Below are positions 26,837 through 36,586 of a stretch of DNA of 64,000 nt, one piece after another. The DNA comes from Staphylococcus hominis subsp. hominis. Lineage in GTDB: Bacteria; Bacillota; Bacilli; Staphylococcales; Staphylococcaceae. A model generated the notes under the pieces. It ran no database searches. It worked only from the letters and a program-made list of their open reading frames with translations, and had not been told where the DNA came from. How positions within the stretch are numbered: position 1 is the stretch's first letter; each line of letters begins with the position of its first letter. The translations under genes were made by a program, and so were the position numbers. The stretch is from contig NZ_PPQE01000028.1 of assembly GCF_002901845.1 (NCBI RefSeq), forward strand, positions 219,826 through 283,825, given 5' to 3'.

Positions 26837-27570
26837 ATGAGTGCGAACCCTCCTAATAAGACACCTGGAAAGATAAATAACCAGGGCGCAGAATAGAAAT
26901 AACTTTTACCGTCATGTAAAATGGCGCCTAATTCAGGAATAGGGGGTTTTACTCCTAAACCAATAAAGGCGAGACCGGAAATACTTAACATTAACTTACC
27001 AAAATCTGCAGTAACAAGTGCCATAATGTCACTGATGAGATGTGGCACAATGTGATGTATTGTAACTTGGAACTTCGACATCCCACTAAGTGGCGCAAAT
27101 TTAACGAACGGTTGTGTCATCGTGTCACGTGCTAAATTTCTGAAATACCGCAAATAGCGACCGAGCCAGCCGATGATGAGTGCAAGACATAATCCTACTA
27201 CAGAATTATTAATAAAACCAAGGACGACAAGCGCGATAATGATAGCTGGTAAAGCGATTAACATATCTGCAAGTGCCATAATGATAGAATCTAACCATTT
27301 ACCTACTATAGCTGAAATAAGACCAATGATCAGTCCAAGCACGATTGTCCCTATCATAATGAATGCAGTAAGACCAAGTGTAATCAAGCTACCTACAAAT
27401 AGTCGTGTTAGAAAATCTCTACCCAAATCATCCGTACCAAGTAAATGATGTAAACTTGGGGGACGTAATGCTTGAGATTGATGAATTTGATTTGCTTTAT
27501 CATATAGGGCATAAGCGAGTACAGCTAAAATGATTATTGCAATAGGCCATATGAAATGTTTAATCTTCAT
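26803..27570 (-). CDS. nikC: Nickel/peptide ABC transporter permease C
   Basis: A 255-aa permease with about six membrane segments and the DppC/NikC signature: HLLGTDDLGRDFLTRLF near the start and the EAA-like loop MSKFQVTIHHIVPHL. It forms the channel with NikB. It overlaps nikB by 11 bases. Confidence 0.75.
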   Translation of the reverse strand: MKIKHFIWPIAIIILAVLAYALYDKANQIHQSQALRPPSLHHLLGTDDLGRDFLTRLFVGSLITLGLTAFIMIGTIVLGLIIGLISAIVGKWLDSIIMALADMLIALPAIIIALVVLGFINNSVVGLCLALIIGWLGRYLRYFRNLARDTMTQPFVKFAPLSGMSKFQVTIHHIVPHLISDIMALVTADFGKLMLSISGLAFIGLGVKPPIPELGAILHDGKSYFYSAPWLFIFPGVLLGGFALICQILNRRHLH

Positions 27571-28519
27571 ACGTTACTCGCCCTCCTAACGTTTTCGACA
27601 TATTCAAACGAGGGTCACTTTTTTCTAGTAAAATATCACCCAGGAAATTCAATATCATAATGATTGTAATCATCATCATTAGAATACCTAGAATGAGTGG
27701 ATAATCCCGAAGATTAATACTAATAATAAGCAATTTTCCTAACCCTGAAATACTAAAAATGACTTCTAAAATAATGACTCGACTGAATAAACGAATAAAA
27801 TTATTAATTGTAATCGTAAGTAATGGCGCTAAGATGTCTTTAACTTGTACGTAAATACGATCTTTTAATTTAAACTGACGTAATGAGGCAAGTTGGTATG
27901 CTTCATTACGAAGTGTACGTTCAAATAGATGACTGCTGAGTAAAACCATATGACTCCCTTCAACTAAGACTAAAATAGCGATAGGTAGAATAAAGTATTC
28001 AAAGCTATAACTTCCAACAAATGGTAGAAGATGCCATTTCACACCGAAATAGTAAATAAAAATAATGGCTAACCAATATTCTGGTAGTGATGTCACCACT
28101 TGAGACGCACGTAATATGAATATGGACCACTTTTTCTTAGGATAATTCCCACAGAGATAGCCAATAATATAGCCAAGTGGAAATAAGATGATGGCTGAGA
28201 TAAAAATAAGTTTCAAGGTAGGAGCAACGGCTTTAGCAATACGGTCAGTGACAGGCTCGCCGTTACTAAAGCTCGTGCCTAAATCGCCTGTAAATGCATG
28301 ACCTAACCATTGTAAATAACGAATAGGCAATGCTTGGCTTAATCCAAGTTTATCTTGAGCCATCTTAATTCGTTCATCTGTGATTTGTGCGACACCATGT
28401 TCATGTAGATATTGAATCGCTGGATTTCCAGTTGTATGTTCAAGTAGCACAAATAAGATAAACGAAATAATAATGAAATATAATATAAGTTTAAGTAAAT
28501 GTTTAATCATACTAATCAT
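27560..28519 (-). CDS. nikB: Nickel/peptide ABC transporter permease B
   Basis: A 319-aa permease with six membrane segments, an extracellular loop after the first (MAQDKLGLSQALPIRYLQWL) and the family motif GDLGTSFSNGEPV, as in DppB/NikB. It overlaps the binding-protein gene by 8 bases and has two possible ATG starts three codons apart. It forms the channel with NikC. Confidence 0.75.
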   Translation of the reverse strand: MISMIKHLLKLILYFIIISFILFVLLEHTTGNPAIQYLHEHGVAQITDERIKMAQDKLGLSQALPIRYLQWLGHAFTGDLGTSFSNGEPVTDRIAKAVAPTLKLIFISAIILFPLGYIIGYLCGNYPKKKWSIFILRASQVVTSLPEYWLAIIFIYYFGVKWHLLPFVGSYSFEYFILPIAILVLVEGSHMVLLSSHLFERTLRNEAYQLASLRQFKLKDRIYVQVKDILAPLLTITINNFIRLFSRVIILEVIFSISGLGKLLIISINLRDYPLILGILMMMITIIMILNFLGDILLEKSDPRLNMSKTLGGRVTYED

Positions 28520-30074
28520 GATGAGATACCTTCAATTTATCGTAATTAATGGGTGCATCCGTTTGTCCTGAGAATTCGAATTGCTTAATTTTAGGACTTG
28601 TAACAAACACTTCGTTTGGATAAGCAATTGGCACTTCAAGATACTGTTGATTGATGCGATGTGAGATGTGATTAAATGCACGTTGTTGATCATCCTTATT
28701 GGTAATGGTTGAGAAGCGGTTAAGCATTGTTGTTAGCTGAACATCGTTTGCGAACATACCGGGCTTATCTCCGTCTTGCTTAAAGCGTGCATTTAAAAAG
28801 TTATATGGCATGAGCGCATTCGTATAAGAACGATAGAAAATAAGATCATAATCTTTTCGGATAGTGAGTGTTTCATAATACGTTTGGGCATCTAAAACGT
28901 TAATATCCAAATGAATACCTACGTTTTTCAAATCTTGTTGCATAATTTCTGCTTTTGTTTTCCATTCAGGAAATTCATCAGTTTGGAGCGCTAATTTTAA
29001 AGAAAGGTCTCGTCCATTTTTTTCAAAGTAGCCCCGATCATTTTTTTTATAGCCTAATTGTTCTAATAAGCGTGTCGCTTGAGTAGGATTATATGAATGG
29101 GTGTGTTGATTTGTATCATTCACGAATTCTACGCCGTCTTGGAATAATCCTTTAAGCTGCTTATTTGATGATAAGTGATCAGTATTAATCGCTTTACTGA
29201 TTGCTTCGCGCATCTTTTTATTTTGAAGTAATGAGACCTCTGGATTAAAGGCCATGAACTGTGTTTCTGTACTTGGATATTGTTTTACCTTTAAATCTTG
29301 ATTACGGTATGATTCCTTGATTTGTTGAGGAGTCAAATGTCCTAGTGAACCCCCTGTAATATCAATAGAATGACTTTCCATTGCAAGATGTCTCGAATCG
29401 CTATCTTCAATTGTTTGAAAAATTAAATCGTAATCCAATGGATGATGGTTGTGATAATAAGGATTCGGTTTAAAAGTCACAGTCTCATTTGTTGAATCTG
29501 CTACTTTGAATGGTCCTGTACCAATCGCTTTTTCAAATTTTCCAGTGGTTTTACCATCTTTTACCGCATGTGGACTCATGATACGTAGCGGACGTATTTG
29601 TGATAATTCATTTAATACTTGATTTGATGGCATTTTCAAATGAATATCTACAGTATAGTTATCTTTAATAGTAACCGACTTCAGTTTATCTAATGTTTCC
29701 ATAGGATTCGTTTTATCTGTCGCTTTCGCACGTTCAATTGAAAATTTGACTGCTTTCGCATCAAAGTTCGAACCATCATTAAATTTAATATGGTGTTTTA
29801 AGTGAAACGTATAATCTTTTCCGTTATTAGAGACTTTCCAAGATTTAGCCAAACCAGGCTCAATCTTTCCATTTTCTCCATATGTAACAAGAGGTTGGTA
29901 TATTGCACTGTAGACAGGCATCGGAACATCAAACGCTTGTGCATCTAACTGGCTCGGGTTAAATTCTCGTGCAAGAGATACTTTCACCTCTTTGTGTTGA
30001 TGATGATCATGTGTACATCCAGTTAATAGGAGAGACGCACACATCATGAATGACAAAAGCAGATGCTTTCTCAA
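28512..30074 (-). CDS. nikA: Nickel/peptide-binding lipoprotein
   Basis: A 520-aa SBP_bac_5 lipoprotein: signal peptide ending LLTGC, then the His-rich segment THDHHQHKE directly after the lipid-bearing Cys. Family motifs include YQPLVTYG, LAKSWKVSNNGKDYTFHL and IGTGPFKV, as in NikA/DppA. The His-rich head suggests metal handling. It is first in a five-gene operon with two permeases and two ATPases. The start is taken as TTG at 30074, 7 bases after AGAGGT; the in-frame TTG at 30092 overlaps that site. Urease, a nickel enzyme, is encoded 8 kb away. Dipeptide import is the alternative. Confidence 0.72.
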   Translation of the reverse strand: MRKHLLLSFMMCASLLLTGCTHDHHQHKEVKVSLAREFNPSQLDAQAFDVPMPVYSAIYQPLVTYGENGKIEPGLAKSWKVSNNGKDYTFHLKHHIKFNDGSNFDAKAVKFSIERAKATDKTNPMETLDKLKSVTIKDNYTVDIHLKMPSNQVLNELSQIRPLRIMSPHAVKDGKTTGKFEKAIGTGPFKVADSTNETVTFKPNPYYHNHHPLDYDLIFQTIEDSDSRHLAMESHSIDITGGSLGHLTPQQIKESYRNQDLKVKQYPSTETQFMAFNPEVSLLQNKKMREAISKAINTDHLSSNKQLKGLFQDGVEFVNDTNQHTHSYNPTQATRLLEQLGYKKNDRGYFEKNGRDLSLKLALQTDEFPEWKTKAEIMQQDLKNVGIHLDINVLDAQTYYETLTIRKDYDLIFYRSYTNALMPYNFLNARFKQDGDKPGMFANDVQLTTMLNRFSTITNKDDQQRAFNHISHRINQQYLEVPIAYPNEVFVTSPKIKQFEFSGQTDAPINYDKLKVSHHD

Positions 30075-30149
30075 ATTTAAAACCTCTTTCAATTTATATT
30101 TGTCACTTATTAATAATACACGGTAATATTTATTTTGAAAATAAAAAAC

Positions 30150-30176
30150 GTCTACAAAATTATATATTTTGTAGAC
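30150..30176 (-). terminator. Terminator after pcp
   Basis: GTCTACAAAAT (30150-30160) pairs with ATTTTGTAGAC (30166-30176), followed on the minus strand by TTTTTTATTTT. It lies between pcp and the importer operon and shields the latter. Confidence 0.8.
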
Positions 30177-30235
30177 AAAAAGAATCGTTTTAATTATAGA
30201 ATTTGTATCTTATATATCACTAATTATCTTATTTT

Positions 30236-30874
30236 CTAATGTGTTTCTCCTAAAGCTACTTTAACATCAGGGAGGTCTGAAATCGCATTGATTGCTGCTG
30301 TAATTCCTTTTGTAATCGTATCTAAAGACAGCGAAGGTGTATTAGGTTTATCTATGACTTGTTCTGGAATAAAGGGAACATGGATAAAGCCAAATAGTAA
30401 GTTAGGATAAAACTTATCTGCAAGGTAGCCTAATTGATAAAGTACATGATTGCAGACAAATGTGCCTGCGGTATTCGATAAACTTGCTGGAACACCCGCT
30501 TTTTTAATCGCTTCTGTCATTGATTTTATAGGAAGATTTGAAAAGTAGGCTGGTGCACCATCTGGATGAATGGCAACATCAATGGGTTGATTTCCTTTAT
30601 TATCCGCAATACGTGCATCATCAATATTAATGCCTACACGTTCAGGTGTAATATTAAAACGTCCCCCTGCTTGTCCAATCGATAATACCACGTCGTAATG
30701 ATGATGTTCTAATTCATGTTGAATCACATCTTTTGATTTGTGAAATACAGTTGGGATTTCTAATGTTGTAATGGTATGTGCCCCAATAGTAGGGTCCAGT
30801 TGTCTAACCGCTTCTAATGCCGGATTTACCTTTTCTCCGCCAAACGGATCAAATGCAGTAACTAAAATATTCAT
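30236..30874 (-). CDS. pcp: Pyroglutamyl peptidase I
   Basis: A 212-aa C15 cysteine peptidase with [14 protein letters not shown] at the N-terminus, the catalytic Glu region ([10 protein letters not shown]), the catalytic Cys in [12 protein letters not shown] (about residue 142) and the catalytic His in [12 protein letters not shown]. It removes N-terminal pyroglutamate from peptides in the cytosol. It has an AGGAGAGG site and is followed by a terminator, so it is transcribed alone. Confidence 0.93.
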   Translation of the reverse strand: MNILVTAFDPFGGEKVNPALEAVRQLDPTIGAHTITTLEIPTVFHKSKDVIQHELEHHHYDVVLSIGQAGGRFNITPERVGINIDDARIADNKGNQPIDVAIHPDGAPAYFSNLPIKSMTEAIKKAGVPASLSNTAGTFVCNHVLYQLGYLADKFYPNLLFGFIHVPFIPEQVIDKPNTPSLSLDTITKGITAAINAISDLPDVKVALGETH

Positions 30875-31056
30875 AAGAAAACCTCTCCTTTAATTTTTTA
30901 CAGTTTAATACGTAAGGTATAAACACTTATTTACATCATTAAACAGATGATGATATAAGGCAACGTAAAAGATATATGAACAGTTTGTGAATTATTTAAA
31001 ATTAAGAATAAAATTAAACTAGAAGGGTAAAATAATTATGTAAAAGGAGTGGTATT

Positions 31057-31830
31057 ATGACAAAAACAGCAGTCATTACAGGTTCAGCAGCAGGATTAGG
31101 AAAAGGAATTGCTCAACGTTTAGCCAATGATGGATTTAATATTGTGATTCAAGATATTAATCAAAAAGCTCTAGAAAAAACAGAACAAGAATTTAAAGAG
31201 AATGGATATAACGTGGTAGCATTTCATAGTGATGTTTCTAAGAAAAAAGAGCAAGAAGAATTAGTTCAATTTGCAGTGGCAGAATTTGGTCAAATTGATG
31301 TATTTGTAAATAATGCTGGTGTAGATGCGGTATCACCTATTTTAGATATTACAGAAGATGAATTGGATAAATTATTCCATATAAATGTATATGGCACGTT
31401 ATTTGGAATTCAAGCGGCAGCAAAACAGTTTATTAAGCAAAATAGTAAAGGTAAAATCATTAACGCATGCAGTATTGCAGGACATGAATCTTATGAGGTA
31501 TTAGGTACATACTGTGCTACTAAACATTCAGTACGTTCTCTCACTCAAACTGCAGCGAAAGAATTAGCTGAAAAAGGTATTACGGTGAATGCTTATTGTC
31601 CTGGAGTTGCTAAAACTGAAATGTGGGATCGTATTGATGCTGAAATGGTTAAACTAGACAGTAATCTAAAACCAGGTGAAGCATTTGAACAGTTCTCATC
31701 AGCAATTAAACTTGGACGTTATCAAGAACCACAAGATGTGGCTTCTTTAGTGTCATTCTTAGCATCATCAGATTCAGATTATATTACTGGACAAGCCATT
31801 TTAACTGATGGTGGACTAGTTTATAGATAA
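31057..31830 (+). CDS. butA: SDR oxidoreductase, diacetyl/acetoin reductase-like
   Basis: A 257-aa short-chain dehydrogenase with the cofactor motif [15 protein letters not shown], the catalytic Ser in [10 protein letters not shown] and the YCATK Tyr-Lys pair, ending [13 protein letters not shown]. The whole pattern resembles butA (meso-2,3-butanediol/diacetyl reductase) of staphylococci, which reduces diacetyl to acetoin with NADH. Similar SDRs have other substrates, so the symbol is tentative. A strong AAAGGAGTGG site and a terminator at 31864-31891 make it a single-gene unit. Confidence 0.75.
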   Translation: MTKTAVITGSAAGLGKGIAQRLANDGFNIVIQDINQKALEKTEQEFKENGYNVVAFHSDVSKKKEQEELVQFAVAEFGQIDVFVNNAGVDAVSPILDITEDELDKLFHINVYGTLFGIQAAAKQFIKQNSKGKIINACSIAGHESYEVLGTYCATKHSVRSLTQTAAKELAEKGITVNAYCPGVAKTEMWDRIDAEMVKLDSNLKPGEAFEQFSSAIKLGRYQEPQDVASLVSFLASSDSDYITGQAILTDGGLVYR

Positions 31831-31863
31831 AATAAAGAATGATAAAAGTGAAAAAATAACAAG

Positions 31864-31891
31864 CCTCTCTTACAATTTAATGTAAGAGAGG
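31864..31891. terminator. Terminator between butA and the amidase
   Basis: CCTCTCTTACA (31864-31874) pairs with TGTAAGAGAGG (31881-31891) between two convergent genes. Confidence 0.82.
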
Positions 31892-31915
31892 TACTTTATT
31901 AGATTTAAAAATATG

Positions 31916-32893
31916 TTAGTCATTCACTTTTTCAGTATATAACCCTTTATTCTTTCTCGAAAAGACTACCAAATCGTCACGATTTATTAAGTCATCGGTA
32001 AGTTGTAATTCTGTAATGGTATTCGAGTCATAATATTTAATATAGAGTGTTTTTGTCGTTAAATTAAAAACAGTTTGATATAACGTATAATAAAATCCAT
32101 TGTCTGAAGGGCGAACAGCGCCTTTTGGTACACTCACATGGTCTAAAATTCTAAATGCATCTAAGATAGGATGATCATCGCTATTTGGTAATAAGTGATG
32201 AACAAGATAAGCAGCTCGAACAAAACGTTCGCCAGACGTATACCCTCCAGGTAAACCGAATGTGCCATTCGTATTCCCTAAGTTCAATTGTTTTGAAAAT
32301 GTATTGTCAATGTTATATGGTGTCACATGCATAAAGTGTTTCAAATTTTCATAATGCCAATTTAAATCTGGGTTATTTGTGAGCACGCCAATTGGATTAT
32401 CAATCACGACGATGCGACCATCAACAAATGTCACTTCCACAGTGCGCCCTGTCGCATCAGATAAATGATAATGTAATGGAGGAACTTCGTTAATATCACT
32501 ATATGAATAGGCTACAACGTTAACTTGTTTCGCATTTTCAATAAGTTCTTCAATAGTTCTGTTATAGCCGAGCGCCCACACAAGGACTTCTGTTTGCGAA
32601 ATATTGATATAGCCTTCACGAATGTCTGTCGCATATGACGCATATCCACGATCGTATTGATTTGACATGGCAAGTCCATGTTCATTGACGCCATCTCCAA
32701 AAACAAATCCCTCCATATCAGAACCAGCACCTGCAAAGGCATACAACGTTTCCCCTTCATAGTCGACATGCGATTTAAAGGAGTATCCTCGAGGTTGAAC
32801 TGCAGGAAAGCCGTTCAAAGGATAATCGTAATCCATCGTTCTTCCAAAAATAACATCTCCATTGCTGGCTTGAAATGTAATGCCTGTACACAT
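31916..32893 (-). CDS. Choloylglycine hydrolase-family (linear amide) hydrolase
   Basis: This 325-aa Ntn hydrolase begins MCTGITFQ, so Cys2 becomes the N-terminal nucleophile after Met removal. FGRTMDYDYP carries the conserved Arg and Asp, and VLTNNPDLNWH the Asn. Relatives are bile salt hydrolase, penicillin V acylase and acyl-homoserine lactone acylases; residues that select between them cannot be read with confidence. It starts 19 bases after the MFS gene on the same strand, so export and hydrolysis may be linked. Confidence 0.87.
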   Translation of the reverse strand: MCTGITFQASNGDVIFGRTMDYDYPLNGFPAVQPRGYSFKSHVDYEGETLYAFAGAGSDMEGFVFGDGVNEHGLAMSNQYDRGYASYATDIREGYINISQTEVLVWALGYNRTIEELIENAKQVNVVAYSYSDINEVPPLHYHLSDATGRTVEVTFVDGRIVVIDNPIGVLTNNPDLNWHYENLKHFMHVTPYNIDNTFSKQLNLGNTNGTFGLPGGYTSGERFVRAAYLVHHLLPNSDDHPILDAFRILDHVSVPKGAVRPSDNGFYYTLYQTVFNLTTKTLYIKYYDSNTITELQLTDDLINRDDLVVFSRKNKGLYTEKVND

Positions 32894-32912
32894 ATCGTCG
32901 TCTCCTCGTAAA

Positions 32913-34103
32913 TTAATTTTTAATTGCTGTTTTAAAATATAAACCTAAAACAAATGTTAACACATAAGCAACGCTACTAATTACATATGCCCACATCACT
33001 CCTTGATTATCTACAACAAGAGAAATACCTAAAGTACCAAGTGAGAAAAATATACTGCTTAATAAATTATTCAGTATATAGGTGGATGTTAGGGCTTCTT
33101 TTGGTACTTCACGTTGTACAACTGAGTTTAAAGAAATATAGCGTGAATCTTCGAAAATTCCCATTAATAATGACATGAGTAAAGCAAGTAACACAGATTG
33201 ATGTAGGATAAAGCTGGCATTAATAAAAGCTAATATGAGCGGAATATAAATAATAATAGGGTAACTTATTTTTGTGAAAAATTGATCTTTATCATTCATC
33301 CATAACCCAGCAATAATTGTCCCACTAAAGAAAGCAGCATTGATGAGTCCAAACCAAAAATCATCGACATGTAAAAATGTTCTCGTATATGTAAGAATAA
33401 TTGCAGCAACCCAAATGGACGTTGCGACAGATTCGAAAATTATAGATAGATTTAGATATAAACTCAGTTTATTGGAATAGTTATGACGTAATACAGTTTT
33501 AAAGCTATTTAATATATTTTCTTTTTCATTATTATAAATATGCCGTTCTGAAAGTTGAATAATAAAGAAGTAGGATAGGATTTCTAGTACAAGCGCAAAT
33601 AAAAATAAATATTTAGCGCCAATCAGACTCATCAGAAATCCACCTAATGCCCATGTCGACAATTGAACCATACTACTCATCATATTCATTAAAGCGTTCG
33701 CCGAAGTTATGTATTCTTTCTTTTCAATAAAAGGAATCATCGCGTTCTTAATTGGATTGGTAAATCCATCAAATAGAGCATTTATAAATAGTAGAATAAA
33801 AATAAATATTGGAGATTCCTCGAATATAAGTAGACTTGCGATGATGGATAGACTCACAAGTTTAAGCCCTTGGAAAATCCATAATACTTGTTTTTGAGTA
33901 AAATACTGATAAATATAATTTGAAATAAAGCTACTAACAAAGAGACCGGAAGTAAAAATAATTGGAATCATAGAAGCGGCAGTCGTTTTTGAGGTCATAC
34001 TATATACTACCGAAATTAAGCCGACAACGGTTAACACGTCTCCAGTATTTGCGAATAGCTGACTATAAAAAAGATGGAAGTAATCTTTACTGTGCTTCTT
34101 CAT
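32913..34103 (-). CDS. MFS transporter
   Basis: A 396-aa carrier with about twelve membrane segments. The loop between segments 2 and 3 (FTQKQVLWIFQGLKL) and the DGFTNPIKNAMIPF stretch resemble the MFS efflux group related to macrolide exporters. The substrate is unknown. Start chosen at ATG 34103 after AAGGTGA; a GTG at 34112 is in frame. It leads a probable two-gene operon with the choloylglycine hydrolase-family gene. Confidence 0.82.
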   Translation of the reverse strand: MKKHSKDYFHLFYSQLFANTGDVLTVVGLISVVYSMTSKTTAASMIPIIFTSGLFVSSFISNYIYQYFTQKQVLWIFQGLKLVSLSIIASLLIFEESPIFIFILLFINALFDGFTNPIKNAMIPFIEKKEYITSANALMNMMSSMVQLSTWALGGFLMSLIGAKYLFLFALVLEILSYFFIIQLSERHIYNNEKENILNSFKTVLRHNYSNKLSLYLNLSIIFESVATSIWVAAIILTYTRTFLHVDDFWFGLINAAFFSGTIIAGLWMNDKDQFFTKISYPIIIYIPLILAFINASFILHQSVLLALLMSLLMGIFEDSRYISLNSVVQREVPKEALTSTYILNNLLSSIFFSLGTLGISLVVDNQGVMWAYVISSVAYVLTFVLGLYFKTAIKN

Positions 34104-34161
34104 AACAATCACCTTAGGTAAGTTTCAATTTAAGTTATTATAGCACAGTAATTATGTAAAA

Positions 34162-34199
34162 GTACCCTTTAAAAGTAGGTTGATACTTATAAAGGGTAC
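34162..34199 (-). terminator. Terminator after trhO
   Basis: GTACCCTTT (34162-34170) pairs with AAAGGGTAC (34191-34199), followed by CTTTTA on the minus strand. Confidence 0.7.
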
Positions 34200-34205
34200 A
34201 TGTCA

Positions 34206-35168
34206 TTATGCGTGAATATGTTCAGGAACATCTTTAAAGTTTTCTAAACGACGATTCCATTCCTCATCACTAATATGGTGTTTTGCAACGTAGCGATTAC
34301 GTTCATGTTTGGCACAGTCATATGAACATGCGCCAAGATATTTTGCTTCATTTTTTTCGGATACTAAAATTTGTTTATTACATTCTGGATTTGCACAGTT
34401 AATATAACGTTCGCATGGAGTGCCATCAAAGTGTTCTTTACCAATCACTGTTTTATCTACATGGTTCACATCGACACTAATACGTTCATCGAAGACGTAC
34501 ATTTTGCCATCCCAGTACTCACCTTTTGTTTCTGAATCTTTACCATACGTAGCAATACCGCCATGTAATTGTCCTACATTTTCAAAGCCTTCTTTTACAA
34601 GCCAGCCTGAGAATTTTTCACAACGGATGCCACCCGTACAATACGTCACAATGTTTTTACCATCTAATTTTTCTTTATTTTCACGAATCCAATCTGGTAA
34701 ATCTCTGAAGCGTGTAATATCTGGGCGAATGGCGCCGCGGAAATGACCTAAGTCAAATTCATAATCATTACGTGCGTCTAAAATAACAGTATCGTCATCT
34801 TCTAATGCAGCTTTGAACTCACTAGGTGAGTAATATTTACCAGTTGTCACACGTGGATCAACATCATCTTCTAAACCTAAAGCAACAATTTCTTTTCTAG
34901 GACGTACGTGCATTTTTTTGAATGCATGTCCCTCAGCTTCATCAATTTTGAACGTCATATCTTTAAAACGTTCATCTGCATGCATATGTTCAATATATTG
35001 ATCTGTATCTTCTTTTGTACCAGATAATGTACCGTTGATACCTTCTGTAGATACTAAGATTCTACCTTTTAAGTTATGTTCTTTACAAAATGCTAAATGT
35101 TCAGTAGCAAATGTGTCAGGGTCATCAATTGTTGTATATTTGTAATACAATAACACTCTATAATCCAT
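34206..35168 (-). CDS. trhO: tRNA uridine-34 hydroxylase (rhodanese-like)
   Basis: A 320-aa UPF0176/TrhO protein: N-terminal acylphosphatase-like part ([16 protein letters not shown]), central rhodanese domain ([15 protein letters not shown], active-site [17 protein letters not shown] with the catalytic Cys), and a Cys-rich tail ([15 protein letters not shown]). TrhO hydroxylates U34 of tRNAs in an oxygen-dependent reaction. It is monocistronic, with an AGGAGAATC site before the ATG and a terminator after the stop. Confidence 0.9.
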   Translation of the reverse strand: MDYRVLLYYKYTTIDDPDTFATEHLAFCKEHNLKGRILVSTEGINGTLSGTKEDTDQYIEHMHADERFKDMTFKIDEAEGHAFKKMHVRPRKEIVALGLEDDVDPRVTTGKYYSPSEFKAALEDDDTVILDARNDYEFDLGHFRGAIRPDITRFRDLPDWIRENKEKLDGKNIVTYCTGGIRCEKFSGWLVKEGFENVGQLHGGIATYGKDSETKGEYWDGKMYVFDERISVDVNHVDKTVIGKEHFDGTPCERYINCANPECNKQILVSEKNEAKYLGACSYDCAKHERNRYVAKHHISDEEWNRRLENFKDVPEHIHA

Positions 35169-35335
35169 TTTCTGATTCTCCTCTAAAAGTTAATTTATCT
35201 GTATGTTAAACGTATCTAAATTGTTATTTATATAAAAATCGACATTATAATATTTTAACAAAATTATAACTTCTTTCAATATTTGCGCTCATAAATCAGT
35301 CAATTGACCTATATAAGGAGAATCATTTTACTTAT

Positions 35336-35349
35336 TGAAATCGATTACA
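35336..35349. promoter_or_regulatory. Possible CcpA cre box before drp35
   Basis: TGAAATCGATTACA fits TGWNANCGNTNWCA at every fixed position and lies about 79 bases before the drp35 start. CcpA control of drp35 is not established, so this is a sequence match only. Confidence 0.5.
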
Positions 35350-35427
35350 TATAGTAAGCTTAAGTTTAGAATGTTTCAAGCGTATAATAAACTATGTAAA
35401 TGAATGACATAAGGAGGCTTATTTAAT

Positions 35428-36408
35428 ATGTTGGATAATAAATTACCTAAATTAACGTATAGTGGTAAATCTAAAAGTGTAGTTCCTATTGTTTCTGAAA
35501 GTGAATTACAAACAGTCACAGCTGAACCATGGTTAGAAATTTCAGATGAAGGACTTCAACTTGAAGGACTTATTTTTGATAGAGAACACAACTTATTTTT
35601 ATGTGAAGTATTTGGTGGAAAGATTTTCAAAGTTAATCTACCAAGCAAAGATATTTCTGTAGCGTTTCAATCAGAAAAACAAAATCCAGCTGCAGTAAAA
35701 ATTCATAAAGATGGACGATTGTTTACATGTTACTTAGGTGACTTTGAATCTACAGGTGGTATTTTCGCAACAGATGAACATGGAGAATACTTTGAAGACA
35801 TTATTTCAGACATCAATACAGATTATTGTATTGATGATATGGTATTTGATAGTAAAGGTGGGTTTTATTTCACCGACTTTAGAGGGTATTCAACGAATCC
35901 TAAAGGTGGCGTCTACTACGTTTCTCCTGATTTTAAAACGGTGACACCCGTGATACAAAATATTTCTGTTGCTAATGGTATCGCACTTAGTACCGATGAA
36001 AAAGTACTGTGGGTAACTGAAACAACGACGAACCGACTTCACCGTATTCAATTAGAAGATGATGGTGTGACTATTGCACCGTTTGGAGCAACCATACCGT
36101 ATTATTTCACTGGTCATGAAGGACCTGATTCTGTTTGTATTGATAGTGATGACAACTTATATGTTGCAATGTATGGGCAGGGTCGTGTTCTGGTCTTTAA
36201 TAAGAGAGGGTATCCTATTGGTCAAATCTTGATGCCAGGTCGTGATGAAGGGAAAATGTTGCGTTCTACACATCCACAATTTATTCCAGGTACAAATCAA
36301 TTGTTAATATGTACCAATGATATTGAGAATAATTCAGAAGGTGGATCAATGATTTATACAGTTGAGGGATTCGCTAAAGGACATGAAAGCTATCAATTTC
36401 AATCGTAA
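35428..36408 (+). CDS. drp35: Drp35 calcium-dependent lactonase
   Basis: A 326-aa SMP-30/gluconolactonase-type six-bladed propeller. Recognisable parts are [59 protein letters not shown] and Asp/Glu residues that bind calcium. S. aureus Drp35 (drug-responsive protein) is induced by cell wall-active antibiotics and hydrolyses lactones; the length matches. It is monocistronic and followed by a hairpin at 36431-36460. Confidence 0.93.
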   Translation: MLDNKLPKLTYSGKSKSVVPIVSESELQTVTAEPWLEISDEGLQLEGLIFDREHNLFLCEVFGGKIFKVNLPSKDISVAFQSEKQNPAAVKIHKDGRLFTCYLGDFESTGGIFATDEHGEYFEDIISDINTDYCIDDMVFDSKGGFYFTDFRGYSTNPKGGVYYVSPDFKTVTPVIQNISVANGIALSTDEKVLWVTETTTNRLHRIQLEDDGVTIAPFGATIPYYFTGHEGPDSVCIDSDDNLYVAMYGQGRVLVFNKRGYPIGQILMPGRDEGKMLRSTHPQFIPGTNQLLICTNDIENNSEGGSMIYTVEGFAKGHESYQFQS

Positions 36409-36430
36409 ATAGCTATAAATTACAATTAAA

Positions 36431-36460
36431 AACATCCTTACTTATCGTAGTGAGGGTGTT
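36431..36460 (+). terminator. Terminator after drp35
   Basis: AACATCCTTACT pairs with AGTGAGGGTGTT, using several G-U pairs, followed by TTCTG; a weak T tract. Confidence 0.6.
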
Positions 36461-36586
36461 TCTGAATTGTATTATTGTAGATAGGATTTTAATTAAAAAA
36501 AGATAAGTATCATGTGAAACATAAATAGATATCGATTATACTAAAGAAAAGAATAGGACATACATCATGTATGAGAGGAGTATTGG

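Noticed and set aside
25450-30092. Calling the importer the staphylopine system CntABCDF
   Set aside because: No cntKLM genes are adjacent and the binding protein differs from CntA in its visible segments.
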